Source of the DNA: Phenylobacterium sp. CCH9-H3 | GTDB taxonomy: Bacteria > Pseudomonadota > Alphaproteobacteria > Caulobacterales > Caulobacteraceae | NCBI RefSeq assembly: GCF_001557235.1 | Contig: NZ_LSJI01000092.1 | Coordinates: 1 to 38,531 of the forward strand | Length of the DNA stretch: 38,531 nucleotides | Reading direction: 5' to 3' | Shown: in pieces, positions 36,402-38,531 of the stretch | Numbering within the stretch: position 1 is the first letter of the stretch | How the letters are laid out: every line of letters starts with the position of its first letter | The notes under the pieces: generated by a model | What the model was told of the DNA's origin: nothing | Databases searched by the model: none | The model's input: the letters and a program-made list of their open reading frames with translations, nothing else | Program-made: the position numbers and the translations under genes

Positions 36402-36710
36402 TCAGTCCGACGACGGCAGCTTCTTGGCCTCCTGGGCGCCGATGGCGCGGCCGTCGACGCTGAGCGAGCCCTGGCCGGCCTTGGAGCACAGCACCTCGAG
36501 GCCGGTCTCCGGATCGCTGTACCGCTTGCCGGCGGCGCTGCCGGCGGCGTGCGCGTCGGCCAGCACGAGGTCGCCGCTCCGCGCCTCGGCGTGGGGGATC
36601 ACGGGGTGGCCGCCGCACTCCAGGCTGGCCGGCGCCTTGGGCGGCCGCACCACCACCAGCTCCGCGTCGCACACCGCGCTCTTCCAGCGCGACCCCGGTT
36701 TCAGGTCCAT
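36402..36710 (-). CDS. Small three-cysteine protein at the head of the acyl-CoA operon
   Basis: A 102-residue soluble protein, MDLKPGSRWKSAVCDAELVV, with Cys14, Cys32 (ECGGHPV) and Cys75 (LEVLCSKAGQGSLSVDGR), and a conserved-looking tail KKLPSSD. No named domain is recognised; from memory, similar proteins sit beside acyl-CoA ligases in actinobacteria. The three Cys plus His35 could bind a metal, which is inference. The gene has a GGGAG ribosome site and lies 4 bases before the ligase start, so it is likely the first gene of the operon. Confidence 0.78.
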   Translation of the reverse strand: MDLKPGSRWKSAVCDAELVVVRPPKAPASLECGGHPVIPHAEARSGDLVLADAHAAGSAAGKRYSDPETGLEVLCSKAGQGSLSVDGRAIGAQEAKKLPSSD

Positions 36711-36757
36711 CGTCTGTTCGCTCCCTTTGCGTCCAGGAGCTTAGCGCCCGCCCCCGC

Positions 36758-36771
36758 CCGCGTCGACGCGG
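36758..36771. promoter_or_regulatory. Perfect 14-bp palindrome, candidate operator of the acyl-CoA operon
   Basis: CCGCGTCGACGCGG is its own reverse complement. It lies in the 75-base gap between the ArsR gene and the three-cysteine protein gene, 48 bases upstream of the latter's start. In a GC-rich genome such palindromes can arise by chance. Confidence 0.35.
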
Positions 36772-36785
36772 ACGCAGGGGGAGGG

Positions 36786-37136
36786 TCAGGCGTCGACAGG
36801 CTTACGGGTCGGCGCCAGCACGGCGAAGAACGGCTCGCCGCAGCGGGAGGGGTCGTCGCCGCAGCAGTCGTGGACCAGGAAGGCCATCAGGTCGTTGATG
36901 TGGCGATAGTCGGCGCTGTAGATGATCGACCGGCCCTCGCGCCGCGACCGGACGACGCCGGCGTGCGCCATCACCGCCAGGCTGCTGGAGAGAGTGTTCT
37001 GCAGCATGTCGAGGCGCCGCGCGATCTCGCCCGCGGCGATCCCCTCCGGACCGGCCTCGATGAGCATCCTGAAAATGGTCAGACGGCGTTCGTTCCCCAG
37101 GGCGGACAGGGCGTTGGCGGCGCGCAACACTTCCAT
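36786..37136 (-). CDS. ArsR-family winged-helix regulator with C-terminal cysteines
   Basis: A 116-residue ArsR-type repressor. The winged helix reads ALGNERRLTIFRMLIEAGPE, AGEIARRLDMLQNTLSSSLA, then VVRSRREGRSIIYSADY. The C-terminus carries CCGDDPSRCG, a three-Cys pattern like the arsenite-sensing ArsR group that uses a CC plus downstream Cys. No arsenic resistance gene is adjacent. Instead an acyl-CoA operon lies 75 bases downstream in the same direction, so it may control that or itself. The ATG at 37136 is chosen; upstream codons in frame lie in the promoter region. Confidence 0.87.
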   Translation of the reverse strand: MEVLRAANALSALGNERRLTIFRMLIEAGPEGIAAGEIARRLDMLQNTLSSSLAVMAHAGVVRSRREGRSIIYSADYRHINDLMAFLVHDCCGDDPSRCGEPFFAVLAPTRKPVDA

Positions 37137-37146
37137 GGTTCGAGAT

Positions 37147-37157
37147 AACTCGGAGTT
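37147..37157. promoter_or_regulatory. Inverted repeat just upstream of the ArsR gene
   Basis: AACTCGGAGTT has perfect 5-base arms around a central G, 10 bases before the ArsR start; TCGC and GCGA flank 37183-37196 in inverse as well. It could be an autorepression site. Confidence 0.35.
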
Positions 37158-37390
37158 GCGAAACGATCCCTCGCCGACCCTGTCGCGAACTTGCGATTGA
37201 GAGCGACTATCAAACGGCACCTTAACGCCGTTCAGTGCGCCGCGTCGAGGCCCCGTCGGCGGAAAGTTCGCCTGGAACCTTGGCGACAGCCGTGCCCGCA
37301 CCGACGGCGAACCGCGTTGATCCGCTAACCTTTCGGAGATGCACACCCCGTAGGCTCGAGCGTGACGTGATCGAGGCGAGGGCCAGAGTT

Positions 37391-38017
37391 ATGAAGATGC
37401 ATTCCGCCGGCAAGTTCGCGCTGGCCCTTTCCGCCGTGACCGTGATGGCCGCGACCCCGGCGCTGGCCAAGAACGACAAGAACAAGGACAAGGGCCCGCC
37501 CCCGCCTTCCGGCGGTACGACGTTCGTCCCGGTCTCCTGCGAGGCGGCAGGCGTCCAGCTGGGCGCCCTGGACTGCAGCGGCTGGCTGCAGGACAACCTG
37601 AACGTCGACGGCCTCGGCGTCGGCACGCTGGACAAGCGGACCGCTCGCACGGACGCGCTGAACGACCTCGCGGGCGGCTCGGTGTTCGACGCCGCCACCC
37701 TGGTCCCGCTGGCGAAGTACAACACCAGCGGCCCGACCATCGACTTCGGCCAGACGCTGTACGGGATCACCCTCGTGGGCTTCCACGTGGGTGGGGCGAA
37801 CGGCGCGGGTGGCATCGGCTATAGCGGCACCGCCTTCTTCAAGTTCGACGCTGGCGCGGGCATGGACAGCTTCACGTTCAACATGCCGGGCCTGTCGAAC
37901 GCGGCCCTCTACAGCACGGGCGTCGCGGTGCCGGAACCGGCGACCTGGGCGATGATGATCATGGGCTTCGGGGCCGCGGGCGCGCTGCTACGCCGCCGCC
38001 GCCGCGCCCTCGCCTGA
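37391..38017 (+). CDS. PEPxxWA-CTERM sorting-signal secreted protein
   Basis: A 208-residue exported protein. The signal peptide ends near ALA-KNDKNK, followed by a Lys- and Pro-rich stretch and a beta-rich body with two Cys ([18 protein letters not shown]). The C-terminus is a sorting signal: [20 protein letters not shown], a membrane helix, then a run of Arg. PEP-CTERM proteins are processed by exosortase and often belong to surface or exopolysaccharide matrices. No exosortase gene is in the window. The ATG at 37391 is chosen; 37397 is an alternative. A strong terminator follows. Confidence 0.9.
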   Translation: MKMHSAGKFALALSAVTVMAATPALAKNDKNKDKGPPPPSGGTTFVPVSCEAAGVQLGALDCSGWLQDNLNVDGLGVGTLDKRTARTDALNDLAGGSVFDAATLVPLAKYNTSGPTIDFGQTLYGITLVGFHVGGANGAGGIGYSGTAFFKFDAGAGMDSFTFNMPGLSNAALYSTGVAVPEPATWAMMIMGFGAAGALLRRRRRALA

Positions 38018-38040
38018 GGGAATTCATCAAGTTGTGATCG

Positions 38041-38067
38041 AGGCCCCGGTTCTCCGGGGCCTTTTTC
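38041..38067 (+). terminator. Rho-independent terminator
   Basis: AGGCCCCGG (38041-38049) pairs perfectly with CCGGGGCCT (38054-38062) around a TTCT loop, followed by a T run, 24 bases after the stop of the PEPxxWA-CTERM gene. Confidence 0.92.
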
Positions 38068-38274
38068 TTGCCTGACTCCCTCGCCTGCTTTGGCGAATTT
38101 CAGGCGGGTTTTCCGATAGTTAAGGAATCATTACCCGCCGCGAGCGAGGCCTGGCCCGCCGGGGACACCCTTCGGTTGTTTGACGTATCGTCGTTATTCG
38201 ATGCAACGTTTTGCGGCTTGGGGGCGGGTTGTTCCAACGGCGTCCATACGGACGATGGGAGTGGGGTACGGAAG

Positions 38275-38531
38275 ATGCGAATGAAATCGGTTCTAGCCGC
38301 GGGCGCCGCGGCGATGGTCCTGGGGGCGGCCGGCACGGCCTCCGCCGCGGTCATCATCACCGACGGCAACCTGCCAGGCAGCCTCGACACCATCCTCATC
38401 GATGGCGATGACGACGGCACGGACAACGAGATTCTCGGTCTGAGCAACGATGGCTGGACGGTCAAGATCGTCGGCAACGAGGACATCGCGCCGAGCAACC
38501 AGGGCGGCGGCCAGGTCTGGGTCGTCGGCAG
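38275..38531 (+). CDS. Secreted protein, N-terminal part (cut by window end)
   Basis: A frame open to the window end, with a signal peptide MRMKSVLAAGAAAMVLGAAG cut near ASA-AVIIT, then a mature part rich in Asp and Gly (ILIDGDDDGTDNEILG). Size, signal and position next to a PEPxxWA-CTERM gene suggest another surface-sorted protein, but the C-terminus is not visible. A TTGACG at 38180-38185 could be a -35 element, with no convincing -10. The ATG at 38281 is an alternative start. Confidence 0.7.
   Translation, partial: MRMKSVLAAGAAAMVLGAAGTASAAVIITDGNLPGSLDTILIDGDDDGTDNEILGLSNDGWTVKIVGNEDIAPSNQGGGQVWVVG

Overview
The window reads as a chromosomal segment of a high-GC alphaproteobacterium, most likely Caulobacterales (Phenylobacterium or Caulobacter type). 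This is inferred from gene content and style: a TonB-dependent receptor, an HWE histidine kinase with an MHYT sensor, an RcnB-like protein, a PEPxxWA-CTERM protein, paired FadE-like dehydrogenases and many secreted amidohydrolases. No rRNA, tRNA, CRISPR array, transposase or phage gene was found. No gene-free stretch exceeds 300 bases.

Layout. 1-2113: the end of a TonB-dependent receptor, a GFA-family protein, and a lower-GC pair made of a tiny ORF and a membrane protein. 2340-6090: three acyl-CoA dehydrogenases in a row (two long tandem paralogues and one short partner), closed by a strong terminator. 6218-9693: a cytochrome P450 with an unusual I-helix, a divergent methyltransferase and DUF1330 pair, and a 140-bp palindromic repeat with a diverged half copy. 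9522-13681: a large catalase, SIMPL, DUF2277 and two small lipoproteins. 13735-16801: an overlapping operon for a secreted amidohydrolase, an M19 dipeptidase homologue with altered metal ligands, and a DsbA-like protein. 16835-18504: small membrane or secreted proteins, including a DUF4118-like sensor without a kinase, and a second palindrome.

18586-24101 is a signalling region: a regulator fusing two LuxR-type helices to an alpha/beta hydrolase, a complete MHYT-PAS-HWE kinase, an RcnB-like protein, and a second kinase-like membrane protein that has lost its phosphoacceptor and N-box residues. 24164-30981 holds a YtcJ-like amidohydrolase, a PNPOx-like stress protein, a Crp/Fnr regulator, an M13 peptidase, and a DUF6356 domain fused to a YeiH-type exporter.

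31533-36710 is the most distinctive block. It is a tight five-gene minus-strand operon: a small three-cysteine protein, an acyl-CoA ligase, a crotonase with its C-terminal helices apparently moved to the front, a class III CoA-transferase that also looks permuted, and a cytoplasmic amidohydrolase. Three of its junctions are overlaps or gaps of about 4 bases. An ArsR-type regulator lies directly upstream in the same direction. The operon probably activates an acid to its CoA thioester and processes it; the substrate is unknown. The window ends with a PEPxxWA-CTERM secreted protein and the start of another secreted protein.
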